Below are positions 1 through 8,758 of a stretch of 64,000 nt of DNA, one piece after another. The position numbers and the translations under genes are program-made. The notes under the pieces were generated by a model that did no database searches, was not told where the DNA came from, and was given only the letters and a program-made list of their open reading frames with translations. Within the stretch, counting starts at the first letter, position 1. Each line of letters starts with the position of its first letter. Source of the stretch: an uncultured Draconibacterium sp. (lineage in GTDB: Bacteria; Bacteroidota; Bacteroidia; Bacteroidales; Prolixibacteraceae); NCBI GenBank assembly GCA_947492175.1, contig CANLMQ010000004.1, positions 170,315 through 234,314 of the forward strand. Direction: 5' to 3'.

Positions 1-155
1 CTGCCTACCGGAGGAGTTGCATCAATATCAAAAGTTGCAATCCTTAAACCCTCCGGTATTAAGTCGGGTACTTTACCCACTTTTTGAGCTTGTACAAAAT
101 AAAAAGAACAAGCCCAAAGTAGTACCAGTACACCAAATGAAGAAACTAGTTTCAT
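1..155 (-). CDS. Neutral-ceramidase-like secreted protein, N-terminal fragment (cut by window edge)
   Basis: Only about 51 codons lie in the window; the gene continues beyond base 1. Reading from an ATG at 155, the protein opens with a hydrophobic signal sequence ending in VQAQ. It then reaches IATFDIDATPPVG, which resembles the start of secreted bacterial proteins annotated as neutral/alkaline non-lysosomal ceramidase-like. It begins 12 bp after the DegT aminotransferase stop. Together they repeat the aminotransferase plus ceramidase-like pair found just upstream at 1583-4338. The family call rests on one short motif and on context, so the function is tentative. Confidence 0.55.
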   Translation of the reverse strand, partial: MKLVSSFGVLVLLWACSFYFVQAQKVGKVPDLIPEGLRIATFDIDATPPVG

Positions 156-167
156 TATTCACTAAAA

Positions 168-1526
168 TTATATCTTCTTCAATTGATCTCTGTTATCATA
201 AATCTTCGTTATGGCATTTACAACATCATCCATGTCATCTTTGGTTCCCAGAAGTGGTCCTGAAGCCCATAACATAAGCATATCTTCGCATACTTTGTCG
301 CAATTGGGCAGATTCATTTCTTCACGAAACTTAGTGAGCCTTTGCGGAGCATACATTTTCTGATACATTTTTTGGTTTATAATATTATCCACCCAAGGCT
401 CTCTGTGTAAACCATTTTTTATATATCTGCTTAAATCAATGCCTTCTGCTTTAATAGCTTTTATAAATGTATCTCGGTCGATATTATTAAAATGTTCCTT
501 TTTATAAGACATTGTAAACAGATAGAAAGAACCGCTTTCTGTACCCGGATACAACTTTTGAGGCACAACACCAGGGAAGTCTTTTAATTTTGAATACAAG
601 TAATTTGCATTTTCATTACGTCTTTTATATTCCTCTTTAGCTTTAGATAGTTGCCCAAGCAGAATCGCAGCTTCAAATTCATTCATCCGGTATTTCGGGC
701 CAATTCGCTCTGTTCTGCCTTTTCGGGAAGTTCCATGATTTTGAACAGTGTAACATTCATTCATTAAATCTTCGTCATTACCAATAATTGCTCCTCCCTC
801 GCCACAAGAAATTACCTTACTTGTTTGAAAGCTAAAACATCCCAGGTCACCTATGTTTCCAAGTGTTTTCCCTCTGTGAGTTGCCAAATGTGCCTGACAT
901 GCATCTTCGATTACCCTGAGATTATGTTTTTTTGCAATAGCCATAATTCTATCCATATCGGCTGGTTGTCCCATCATATGAACCGGCATTAACGCTTTTG
1001 TATTTTCGTTTATCTTTTTTTCAACATCATCGGGATCTAACTGAAATGATTCAGTATCAAGGTCGGCCAAAACCGGTAACGCACGTGCTGATAAAATAGC
1101 AGCAATTGTACCCGGATCGGTATACGGCGAAGTAATAACTTCATCTCCAGGTCCAATATTCATGGCTTCAACCGATGTATGTAAAGCCTGTGTTCCAGAT
1201 CCGACACATACGCAATATTTGGCACCCATCAGCTCGGCAAACGCTTTCTCGAAAGTCGCTACAGTACCTGTTTTTGATTGAATGCGACACCAAATACCGC
1301 TTCGCGTAGTTTCTTCCACAGATTTCATCATCTCCTCATTTATCTGAGGCCATTGCATCCAGGCTTTATCACTACTTCGTACTGGCTGCCCGCCAAGTAT
1401 TGCCAATTTATTATTCGCATTGCTACCACCCCCAATAAAAGGAATTGAACCTAAAGCAATAGCGCCCACTGAACCTGCTGATGCCTTTTCAATAAATTTA
1501 CGTCGATTAATTTCTTTTTTGTTCAT
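168..1526 (-). CDS. Tat-exported DegT/DnrJ/EryC1/StrS-family PLP aminotransferase (copy A)
   Basis: This 452-residue fold-type I PLP enzyme belongs to the sugar aminotransferase family. The N-terminus carries a twin-arginine signal (NRRKFIEKAS, residues 7-16) and a hydrophobic stretch, so the folded holoenzyme should be exported to the periplasm. The PLP-binding Lys is seen in FSFQTSK (Lys237) followed by the glycine-rich GEGGAI, and the upstream VIEDACQA carries the cofactor-contacting Asp. DegT enzymes normally act in the cytoplasm on nucleotide sugars, so export is odd. The gene is paralogous to 2977-4338 and sits in one operon with ceramidase-like genes, nagB and a NagA-like gene. It might remove or move an amino group on a keto sugar; the substrate is unknown. 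Confidence 0.88.
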   Translation of the reverse strand: MNKKEINRRKFIEKASAGSVGAIALGSIPFIGGGSNANNKLAILGGQPVRSSDKAWMQWPQINEEMMKSVEETTRSGIWCRIQSKTGTVATFEKAFAELMGAKYCVCVGSGTQALHTSVEAMNIGPGDEVITSPYTDPGTIAAILSARALPVLADLDTESFQLDPDDVEKKINENTKALMPVHMMGQPADMDRIMAIAKKHNLRVIEDACQAHLATHRGKTLGNIGDLGCFSFQTSKVISCGEGGAIIGNDEDLMNECYTVQNHGTSRKGRTERIGPKYRMNEFEAAILLGQLSKAKEEYKRRNENANYLYSKLKDFPGVVPQKLYPGTESGSFYLFTMSYKKEHFNNIDRDTFIKAIKAEGIDLSRYIKNGLHREPWVDNIINQKMYQKMYAPQRLTKFREEMNLPNCDKVCEDMLMLWASGPLLGTKDDMDDVVNAITKIYDNRDQLKKI

Positions 1527-1582
1527 TTTAAGGTTTTTATAGTTAGTAATATGTAGTTTTCTTAAAATCTTTTGCTGGTTAT

Positions 1583-2965
1583 TTACTTTGTGTCTGATGA
1601 TTTAATTTGCTTAACAAGACTGGTCATTGCCTCCACGACTAAATCCTCTACATTTGAGTTCCACGCTGCAGGCAGCCCCCATGCTATTTGCGATGATTTT
1701 CCTTCGTAACCTCCATGTTCCAAAACAGCAGCAGTAGGAATATATCCCATCACATCGTTAGAATATCCGTAGACAATTGTATTTTGTCCAAACAATTTTT
1801 TGAACTTATTTGTATAGCCAATAACGGGTTCTCCTCCCATTGTCAGTAATAACTGGTTTCCAAGTTTTAATGCCTGTAAAGGCAAAGGATACGATTCCAT
1901 AATGGGCTCATCATTTCTGTAAATTGTTAACATACGTTTTGCCCAACGCTGTTGATAACTATCCAACTCATTAACCATTTGTACCAGCTCCTCTTCCGTT
2001 GGATAATCCTTAAAAGGCAACTCAACCTCGGAGTATGCAGCCTTTAAGACAGGTTCCAGCGGTGTCATTTCTTCTTCCAAAACACGCTCCACCGAACAGG
2101 CCAGCTCTCCGCCATACTGTCTGGCCAGTGCTACAGATCTTCGTGGCAGCGGATTTTGATCGGCTCCGGCACCCTGAAAAAACATTGCAACGGTACCACG
2201 GTGCTCTTTTTCAAGCTCCAGTTGTGCAAACCCAGGGTAATCGCCGCTCCATTGGTAACCATCTAAAACAGTTGCATGGCAGGCATATGAAAAAACGATT
2301 GCCATTAATTTTCTATTTGCCCCAACAACCTTTAGCACGGGTACTGAAAAATTATTAGGTCCTCTTAATTCGTCGAGCCCCATGATATCGCTCTCGCTGT
2401 TAAACATGCGGTTTACCTGAATACGGCTAACTCCTACACCCGAATAAATTTGCGCAGGTTTCAACGACTTTATTGCTTTACCAATTGTTGCAACAATCTT
2501 ATCTTCTAATTCTGCAGAATAATCAATAACCTTTTTTTTCTGAATCGAATCCAACGGATAGCAATCGGCAAGCGACTCTACAATTACAGGTCCTGAATGC
2601 GTATGAGAACTGTTTAAAACCAGCTGCGAGCGGGACAGCCCATATTTTAATTTTACAGCATGAAATATTCTATCGGAAAGATATCTGGGAAAGCCAAGCA
2701 GGTCGGAAGAAACAAGAACTGCCCACTTACCACTGGCATCTTTAATTGCCAAAGCTTTAACCCATAAATCATGAATTTTTCCTTCGGCAGGATGGGTTCG
2801 TTTGGCATATCCAGCCATCCACATTGGTTCCCCGGGTGTAATTTTTTCGCGGGCTACACCAGCCTGCCATCCTTTGTCTGCACCTTCAATACCTGCAAAA
2901 GTAGTGGTAACAAATAGCAGAGAAAACAAGAAAACCATTATGCCGGAACATACAATTCTTTTCAT
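1583..2965 (-). CDS. Neutral/alkaline ceramidase-like secreted hydrolase (probably not a ceramidase)
   Basis: This 460-residue protein has an N-terminal signal peptide (residues 1-24, cleaved near TFAG). It contains the neutral ceramidase N-terminal fold signature: ITPGEPMWMAGYA, the metal-site motif SHTHSGP (His121, His123) and YACHATVL. In true neutral ceramidases the nucleophile is a Ser in a GDVSPN-type motif. Here the matching stretch reads GAGADQNP (267-272), with no Ser. It therefore probably hydrolyses something other than ceramide or is inactive. It lies between the two exported DegT aminotransferases with 11- and 56-bp gaps, and a second relative begins at base 155. Role in amino-sugar metabolism is inferred from context only. 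Confidence 0.8.
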   Translation of the reverse strand: MKRIVCSGIMVFLFSLLFVTTTFAGIEGADKGWQAGVAREKITPGEPMWMAGYAKRTHPAEGKIHDLWVKALAIKDASGKWAVLVSSDLLGFPRYLSDRIFHAVKLKYGLSRSQLVLNSSHTHSGPVIVESLADCYPLDSIQKKKVIDYSAELEDKIVATIGKAIKSLKPAQIYSGVGVSRIQVNRMFNSESDIMGLDELRGPNNFSVPVLKVVGANRKLMAIVFSYACHATVLDGYQWSGDYPGFAQLELEKEHRGTVAMFFQGAGADQNPLPRRSVALARQYGGELACSVERVLEEEMTPLEPVLKAAYSEVELPFKDYPTEEELVQMVNELDSYQQRWAKRMLTIYRNDEPIMESYPLPLQALKLGNQLLLTMGGEPVIGYTNKFKKLFGQNTIVYGYSNDVMGYIPTAAVLEHGGYEGKSSQIAWGLPAAWNSNVEDLVVEAMTSLVKQIKSSDTK

Positions 2966-2976
2966 TTTGATTTCTA

Positions 2977-4338
2977 CTATTTAAGTTTATCCGAATTCCT
3001 GTATATTTTTTCAATTGCATAAGCAATTTTATTCAAATCAGACTTGGTTCCAAGCAGCAGATTCTGGTTAAACCAAACAGCCTCTTCATAACACAAACGG
3101 TCGCTATCGGGACATTGATTTTCGCGAAGGTATTTGTCGATATTCAACATTTCCTTCGGATACATCTTTTGAAAATTTTTTGTTTGAAAAGCATTTCCCA
3201 GGTATGGCATTTTATTCAATGGTGAATAACCGGCAGAACAAGGAACACCTTCTGCCTTTAATGCTTTAATAAACATTTCGCGCGACAGCCCTTTAAAATC
3301 ACTTTTTGAATACCTGAACGGAAAAATATGAAACGACGCACGGGTTACATTTGGATAGAGTTTATAAGGAGTAATTCCGGGTATATCTTTAATCTGCGAT
3401 TTTAAATATTCAGCGTTAATATTCCTGGTATCGGTTTCTCCTTCCAGGCGCTTCAACTGTGCCAAACCAATTGCTGCCTGAAGTTCTGTTAACCTTAATT
3501 TTGTACCGGCAATTGCAGTACCTGCTCCAAATTCACCGACCAATGTTCCGTATGGATTTCCATAGTTGTGGTACGAAAAACACTTGTCCATAAAATTATC
3601 ATCATCACTAACAATGGCTCCACCTTCACCCATTGAAAGGTGTTTAGATGTTTGAAAGCTAAAGCAACCTGCATTGCCGAATGTCCCTACTTTTTTATGA
3701 TTAATCTCGGCCAGCCACCCCTGACAGGCATCTTCAACCACAATTAAATTATGTTTTTTTGCAATGTCCATAATACGCTCCATATCGGCGGGCAAGCCAA
3801 GAATATGCACTGGTAAAATGGCCTTAGTGCGCGAATTTATTTTTTGCTCAATTCTATCCGGATCAATTTGAAAGGTTTCCGAATCAACATCGGCAAATAC
3901 CGGCATTGCTCCTGTTTGCAAAACCGCAATAACTGTTGCAATAAACGTGTACGGAGGAACAATTACTTCATCGCCACCTCCAATGCCTAGATTTACAAGG
4001 GATGCAATCAGTGCATTCGTACCGTTAACCACAGCCAGCGAACGCTTAGCACCAATCGTCTCAGCCCATTTTTTTTCAAATTCTGTAACTGTATCTGCCC
4101 TCGACCAAACACCCGATCTCAGCACTTCGAGTACCCGTTTCTCGTCAGTTTCCGGTTTCCATAAAGGCCATTTAAGCCAACTTGTTGTACATGCCGGCTT
4201 ACCTCCCAGAAGAGCCAGTTTATCAGCAGTTCCGGCTTTAACAGCAAATAAAGAAGAAATGCCTCCAAATGCAAAACTTGCTCCAATTCCTATTTTTGAA
4301 TTTTGTTCAATAAACTTTCGTCGTGTGTATTTATTCAT
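2977..4338 (-). CDS. Tat-exported DegT/DnrJ/EryC1/StrS-family PLP aminotransferase (copy B)
   Basis: This 453-residue paralogue of the protein at 168-1526 has the same layout. A Tat signal (TRRKFIEQ, residues 5-12) is followed by a hydrophobic segment, then LALLGGKPA and the PLP core. The Schiff-base Lys is in FSFQTSKHLSMGEGG (Lys232), and VVEDACQG precedes it. All landmarks of an active aminotransferase are present. It follows nagB by 73 bp and precedes the ceramidase-like gene by 11 bp. The copies diverge clearly outside the core motifs, so they probably differ in substrate rather than being a recent duplication. Confidence 0.88.
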   Translation of the reverse strand: MNKYTRRKFIEQNSKIGIGASFAFGGISSLFAVKAGTADKLALLGGKPACTTSWLKWPLWKPETDEKRVLEVLRSGVWSRADTVTEFEKKWAETIGAKRSLAVVNGTNALIASLVNLGIGGGDEVIVPPYTFIATVIAVLQTGAMPVFADVDSETFQIDPDRIEQKINSRTKAILPVHILGLPADMERIMDIAKKHNLIVVEDACQGWLAEINHKKVGTFGNAGCFSFQTSKHLSMGEGGAIVSDDDNFMDKCFSYHNYGNPYGTLVGEFGAGTAIAGTKLRLTELQAAIGLAQLKRLEGETDTRNINAEYLKSQIKDIPGITPYKLYPNVTRASFHIFPFRYSKSDFKGLSREMFIKALKAEGVPCSAGYSPLNKMPYLGNAFQTKNFQKMYPKEMLNIDKYLRENQCPDSDRLCYEEAVWFNQNLLLGTKSDLNKIAYAIEKIYRNSDKLK

Positions 4339-4411
4339 TTTAGTAAGTTTAGAAAGATAATTTTACGGACAATTAAGTAAAGCGTTTCTTTATTATCCCT
4401 TCGATAACATT

Positions 4412-5200
4412 CTAAGTCAACAACTTAGCCGCCGGCACATCAAGAAACAATCTTGAATCAGAGTGCCTCCGTAAAACAGAAGCCGGACATTTAGTTGATA
4501 TCTCTCCGAAGAGAGCATTTTTTACCGCCGTTGACTTTCGTTCATCGGGCACCACACAACTAATAACTTTACAATTCATAATTGCAGTTATAGTAAGAGT
4601 AATGGCTTCGCTTGGCACATCATCAATAGTTGGAAACCATCCTTCTCCAAACTGTTGCATTCTGCAAGCTTCGTCGAGTTTAACAACCTTTACCAATCTT
4701 GGATCATTAAAATCGGCTACCGGTGGATCGTTAAAAGCAATATGCCCGTTTTCTCCAATCCCAATACACGCCACATCAATTTCATGGTTCAATAAAAGCT
4801 CTTCGTATCTTTTAACCTCTGCTTCTATATCAGAAGCATCTCCGTTGAGGTAATAAACCTGCTTCGGATTTACTATGCTTAATATTCGCTCTTTCAGGTA
4901 TTTTCGAAAACTGGCAGGATGCTGATCGGAGATACCTTTGTACTCGTCCAGGTGAAAAACTGTTATTTTATGCCACTCAACTTCCTCATTTTTTAACGCT
5001 TCCAGAAATTGAAACTGAGATGCTCCGGTTGCCAAAATAAGATTGGCACTTCCTTTTTTATCAATTGTTACGTTTAACTTTTCCGCAACAAAACCGGCAG
5101 CTGCGCTTCCCATCGATGAAGCATCATCATAAACAACAACCTTTAGATTGTCAACACTATACTCTTTACTGTTTCTCATTTTTTTAATTTCATTATTCAT
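4412..5200 (-). CDS. nagB: Glucosamine-6-phosphate deaminase
   Basis: This 262-residue NagB/RpiA-fold protein has no export signal and should be cytoplasmic. It converts glucosamine 6-phosphate to fructose 6-phosphate and ammonia. Visible motifs are the phosphate loop ATGASQFQFL, the general-base region HLDEYKGI, and the family signature CIGIGENGHIAFNDPP, which carries the catalytic His. Length matches the family. Its ATG overlaps the stop of the Nramp-like gene in a TAATG arrangement, indicating translational coupling. It is the one clearly cytoplasmic enzyme of the operon, and implies that the imported product feeds into glucosamine 6-phosphate. Confidence 0.9.
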   Translation of the reverse strand: MNNEIKKMRNSKEYSVDNLKVVVYDDASSMGSAAAGFVAEKLNVTIDKKGSANLILATGASQFQFLEALKNEEVEWHKITVFHLDEYKGISDQHPASFRKYLKERILSIVNPKQVYYLNGDASDIEAEVKRYEELLLNHEIDVACIGIGENGHIAFNDPPVADFNDPRLVKVVKLDEACRMQQFGEGWFPTIDDVPSEAITLTITAIMNCKVISCVVPDERKSTAVKNALFGEISTKCPASVLRRHSDSRLFLDVPAAKLLT

Positions 5201-6438
5201 TAAAATAATTCAACAATAGCAAACCAGGTGGTTAAAAAAGAAAACAGGATAACCGCTATTATGCCCAAATTATCTTTTATCCCGGCTTTATACTGATTCA
5301 TCACATTTTTGCGATTTATCAATATAAAAACTGGTATGGCTACAGCCGGTAATATACATGCCTGAAATGCCTGTGAAAAAACCATTAAAGCAGGTGGTCT
5401 TTGTTCCAGAAATACTGTACCAAACGTAAAAACCATTGCAACCAAAATAAGCCCCCTGGAAAGGGGGGAATGAATGTCCCGTGGTTTTCCTGTATAATCG
5501 GAGATCAACCACGGTGCTATAAGCACAATAGGAAATATTGTAGAGAGTCCTGCCCCCACGATACCAAAGATTAAAACAAAGGCTGCAAGTTTACCTCCTA
5601 TAGGTTCAAACAAATGGATCATTTCTACAGTGTTATCAAGTTTTAATCCCATAACATTTAAGGTTCCTGCTGCCACAGCCATAATAACACCACTTAAAAA
5701 AAGCATCATAAAAGCAGAAACAAAAGCATCCTTTTTTTCAGTTTTTAGGTGCTTAATGGTCCAGCCTTTTTCTGCCACCACGGTACTTCTCATGATAAAT
5801 ACAGCTGCAGAACAAGTTGTACCCGCAATGGCTGCTACCAATCCGAAAGCTCCGGGCGTATCAGGAATTCCCGGAATTATTCCTTTTGCTAAAACAGAAA
5901 GGCTGGGTTTTACCATAATAAAAACCACCAGAAAAGACAATCCCATAAGAATTACAAAGATTGTCAACACTTTTTCGAAGGATTTGTAACGCCCGAACCA
6001 AAGCATAAAATATAATGCTACTGAGAAAAACGTAATAATCCATACAGTATCCACAGTAATTCCATTGAATGCAATTCTTATTCCTTCCTGAACCAAATCA
6101 GCAACAATACCCATTACTCCTATTAAAGCCAGAAGTTCACCAATTATTAGGGCTGCCAGTATATAAAGGGCTAAAATCCAACCAAATTTAAACTCTGTTT
6201 TTATGTTATAAAGTGCGGTTTTCCCGGTTACCAAGGTAACCTTCCCATAGGCAACCATAAGTATAAATGTAAATACACACGACAATATAAGTGCCCAAAA
6301 CAGAGTCATTCCATGTTCTGCTCCGGTTTTGGCCATTGTGGTTACACTTCCTGTACCTATGTTGTAACCAATCAGGAATAAACCAGGACCAACAGCGCTT
6401 AAGGCTATTAAAATCTTCTTTCCAATATTTTTTCCCAT
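5200..6438 (-). CDS. Nramp-fold membrane transporter lacking the metal-binding motifs
   Basis: This 412-residue protein has about 11 hydrophobic segments and an Nramp (SLC11-like) start, GPGLFLIGYNIGTGS. In metal-transporting Nramp proteins this position of helix 1 reads DPGN, and helix 6 carries MPH(N). Here helix 1 has YNIGTGS and helix 6 has FIMRSTVV, so the Asp, Asn and Met/His metal ligands are missing. Transport of Mn2+ or Fe2+ is therefore unlikely. The gene is packed between the NagA-like gene (2-bp gap) and nagB (1-bp overlap), which suggests a substrate tied to amino-sugar use. A GC-rich inverted repeat encoding SPLSRG lies inside the gene (5452-5467). Confidence 0.8.
   Translation of the reverse strand: MGKNIGKKILIALSAVGPGLFLIGYNIGTGSVTTMAKTGAEHGMTLFWALILSCVFTFILMVAYGKVTLVTGKTALYNIKTEFKFGWILALYILAALIIGELLALIGVMGIVADLVQEGIRIAFNGITVDTVWIITFFSVALYFMLWFGRYKSFEKVLTIFVILMGLSFLVVFIMVKPSLSVLAKGIIPGIPDTPGAFGLVAAIAGTTCSAAVFIMRSTVVAEKGWTIKHLKTEKKDAFVSAFMMLFLSGVIMAVAAGTLNVMGLKLDNTVEMIHLFEPIGGKLAAFVLIFGIVGAGLSTIFPIVLIAPWLISDYTGKPRDIHSPLSRGLILVAMVFTFGTVFLEQRPPALMVFSQAFQACILPAVAIPVFILINRKNVMNQYKAGIKDNLGIIAVILFSFLTTWFAIVELF
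5452..5467. repeat. Small GC-rich palindrome inside the Nramp-like gene
   Basis: CCCCCT (5452-5457) and AGGGGG (5462-5467) form a perfect 6-bp stem around a GGAA loop, in an otherwise AT-rich gene. On the coding strand it encodes PLSRG. It resembles the cccctaaagggg core of the intergenic element at 16348-16363, so it may be a fragment of a dispersed palindromic repeat that entered the coding region. It could also be chance. Confidence 0.4.
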
Positions 6439-6440
6439 GA

Positions 6441-7667
6441 TTACTTATCTTGTTTTGTATTAGAATCAAATACCAACTCCCCTTGCACATAGGTTTTATG
6501 TATCTTCATAATTGAATCTTCTAATGTAAACAGGACGAGATCCGCTCGTTTACCTTCTTCAATTACTCCTCTGTCGTCTAATCCATATAATTTTGCAGAA
6601 TTTGTACTTGCCATTTGAATTGCCTGACCAAGAGAACAACCTGTCACTTTCATAACATGTCCAACACCCTTATCGATTGCAGATGCTGAACCTGCCAGTA
6701 CTTTTTGCGACGGATACTGAACCATCCCTTCTTTAGTAAGCTCAAGATCATCGCCACCAATGTTTTTGTAAATACCAGGTTTTAAACCTGCATACTTAGT
6801 AACATCAGAAGTTATAATGGTTTTATCGATACCTTTGGCCTTTGTAAAAACAGCTATCTCTTCCGGTCTGAGGTGGAATCCATCACAAATAATACTAATC
6901 ATTAAATTATCATTTGCCAGTTGAGGCCACAGAGGATTATCGTGTCTGTTGATCATATTGGCACAGCCGTTACCCAGGTGAGTACAGGTTTTTGCTCCAT
7001 TTCGGGCAGCTTCATTAATTAATGCAGCAGTACCGTTATGGTGTCCCAGAGCAACCACAATCCCCATGTCGGAACACTTTTTAATAAATTCCATTGCTCC
7101 CTCAATTTCAGGAGCAACGGTTATAGTCAAAATATTTCCTCCGGAAGCATCGTAAAACTCCATAAATTCATTCCAATCGGGTTTTCTAACAAACTTTTCG
7201 ATGTGTGCTCCTCTGTATCCGTCGACAGGCGAAATATAAGGTCCTTCCAAATGAAAGCCGGGAATCGATCCAAGCAGCTCCCTGCAGTCCATAGTTTTAT
7301 GTAAAATTGAAAAGTTTTTCAACAAAACCTCCTTGCTGTTGGTAGTTAAAGTTGGCAAATAGGTGGTTACTCCTCTTTCCCATAAAGCCTTTGTGGCTTT
7401 AACTACTCCTTCGGTTGTTAACTCACCTCCGCCAAACGAAAAGGAAACACCGTTAAATCCATTTATCTGGTTATCAATCAGGCCGGGCGCAATGTAAACC
7501 TTCCTGTTCCCGGGCACTTTTTTAATACTTCTAACATTAACTATTTTTCCATCTTTTATTTCAACCGAAATTGGTTTCCCATCGATGTATGAAAGCCCCT
7601 CTATTTTATTCTGTGCGGACAACACATTCGCCAGAAATATGCAAATAACAAAAAGGATAAACCTCAT
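6441..7667 (-). CDS. nagA: NagA-like N-acetylglucosamine-6-phosphate deacetylase with a signal peptide
   Basis: This amidohydrolase-superfamily TIM-barrel protein is about 408 residues from the chosen start. The ATG at 7667 is preferred because GAGGAG precedes it and the product starts directly with a Sec signal peptide (MRFILF...ANVLSAQ). A longer reading from 7706 is possible. Catalytic features are PGLIDNQINGFNG, HLEGPYIS, GHHNG, THLGNGCANM, ICDGFH and the catalytic Asp in ITSDVT. Ordinary NagA acts on a phosphorylated sugar in the cytoplasm and has THxxNAM rather than THLGNGC. A predicted periplasmic location and this change suggest a non-phosphorylated or different N-acetyl substrate. 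It lies 2 bp before the Nramp-like gene. Confidence 0.82.
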   Translation of the reverse strand: MRFILFVICIFLANVLSAQNKIEGLSYIDGKPISVEIKDGKIVNVRSIKKVPGNRKVYIAPGLIDNQINGFNGVSFSFGGGELTTEGVVKATKALWERGVTTYLPTLTTNSKEVLLKNFSILHKTMDCRELLGSIPGFHLEGPYISPVDGYRGAHIEKFVRKPDWNEFMEFYDASGGNILTITVAPEIEGAMEFIKKCSDMGIVVALGHHNGTAALINEAARNGAKTCTHLGNGCANMINRHDNPLWPQLANDNLMISIICDGFHLRPEEIAVFTKAKGIDKTIITSDVTKYAGLKPGIYKNIGGDDLELTKEGMVQYPSQKVLAGSASAIDKGVGHVMKVTGCSLGQAIQMASTNSAKLYGLDDRGVIEEGKRADLVLFTLEDSIMKIHKTYVQGELVFDSNTKQDK

Positions 7668-7750
7668 ATTTATTCTCCTCAACACACAATGATTCATATC
7701 TAACAATACTTTTTATAATACTCACTTTCACCAAAAAACGAGTATTACGA

Positions 7751-8734
7751 TTAATATTCTACATTTACCCACTTCTCTGAAACAGCCGATTTCTCCAGTG
7801 CTTCAAGAACTGCTACACCATTTAAAATACTTTGATGAGAACGAGGTTCCTTTCCTGTTCTAAACATATTTACCATATCTACATACGCTTTACCCGGATC
7901 AGGCTCTTCTACCTGGGACTTTAGCTGTACCACTCCATTTTTTGTTTCTACAAATGTTGACCACCCATATGAAAGATTGGTAAATACAAGAGTGGCATAC
8001 AAACCGCTCTTAAACAACAGATTTGCGCTTCCTCTACTTCCATTTCTTGCTATTCTGACTTTTTCAATATCTTCTCCAAACATGAACATTAAAGGCTGCA
8101 GAATATGAACACCGTAAAAAAATACGCCTCCATATTTCGAGTCCAGTTCAACAGGTCCGTAACGTACCACATTGTTGAATTCACCCAACTGCTCTACCTG
8201 CTTTTTTATATCAAAAGTACCTTCGCTTTGCGCTATAGAACTGTACGAAGTAACCGGAGTGCCATATTCGCGCGCTATTGCCAGGAACTCTTTACCCTCA
8301 TTAAGTCTGTAACAAAAAGGCTTATCAATAAAAGTTGGCACTTTTTCTTTAATAAATGGAGTTGCAGCTTCCAAATGAAATTTTGCATGCCTGTGATCGA
8401 CAATAAGTGCATCAATTTTTCCCAGCATTTCATTTGGATCTTTCACTCTATTGGGAATGCTCCCCTTTTCCATTGCATTTTTTGCAAACTCTTCTGTTTC
8501 TCCCCACACATACTTTACTTCAACACCGGGAAATTTCTTCTCTACATTAAACATTTTCCCAAAACCAATGGTGTGCGAATTCTCTGCACCAATAATCCCA
8601 ACTCTAATTGGCTTCAGGTTATTTTCGTTTTGCTTTTCCAGTTGTGCAGCCAGCAATGATGTTGACGATAGAGCCAGAGTTGAAAATGCTGCCCCTTTTC
8701 CGACTTTCTTTATAAAAGATCTTCTTGAATCCAT
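7751..8734 (-). CDS. Tat-exported Gfo/Idh/MocA-family oxidoreductase (short form)
   Basis: This 327-residue protein starts with a twin-arginine signal (DSRRSFIKK) and a hydrophobic region ending near LLAAQ. A Rossmann-type NAD(P) domain follows (IRVGIIGAENSHTIG), with the family catalytic segment FIDKPF and a C-terminal alpha/beta domain. Gfo/Idh/MocA enzymes oxidise or reduce sugars or act through transient oxidation. Tat export would carry the folded protein with bound cofactor. It follows the longer oxidoreductase by 24 bp. The nucleotide-binding loop GAENSH is less glycine-rich than usual. The substrate cannot be read from the sequence. Confidence 0.82.
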   Translation of the reverse strand: MDSRRSFIKKVGKGAAFSTLALSSTSLLAAQLEKQNENNLKPIRVGIIGAENSHTIGFGKMFNVEKKFPGVEVKYVWGETEEFAKNAMEKGSIPNRVKDPNEMLGKIDALIVDHRHAKFHLEAATPFIKEKVPTFIDKPFCYRLNEGKEFLAIAREYGTPVTSYSSIAQSEGTFDIKKQVEQLGEFNNVVRYGPVELDSKYGGVFFYGVHILQPLMFMFGEDIEKVRIARNGSRGSANLLFKSGLYATLVFTNLSYGWSTFVETKNGVVQLKSQVEEPDPGKAYVDMVNMFRTGKEPRSHQSILNGVAVLEALEKSAVSEKWVNVEY

Positions 8735-8758
8735 ATTAATTGTATTCTTCTAAATGTT

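Noticed and set aside
5200..6438. Manganese or iron transporter call for the Nramp-like protein
   Set aside because: The helix 1 DPGN and helix 6 MPH metal ligands are both missing.
8105..8659. Open frame of 184 codons on the plus strand
   Set aside because: It is antisense to the short Gfo/Idh/MocA gene, has low-complexity Phe/Cys-rich content and no start signals.
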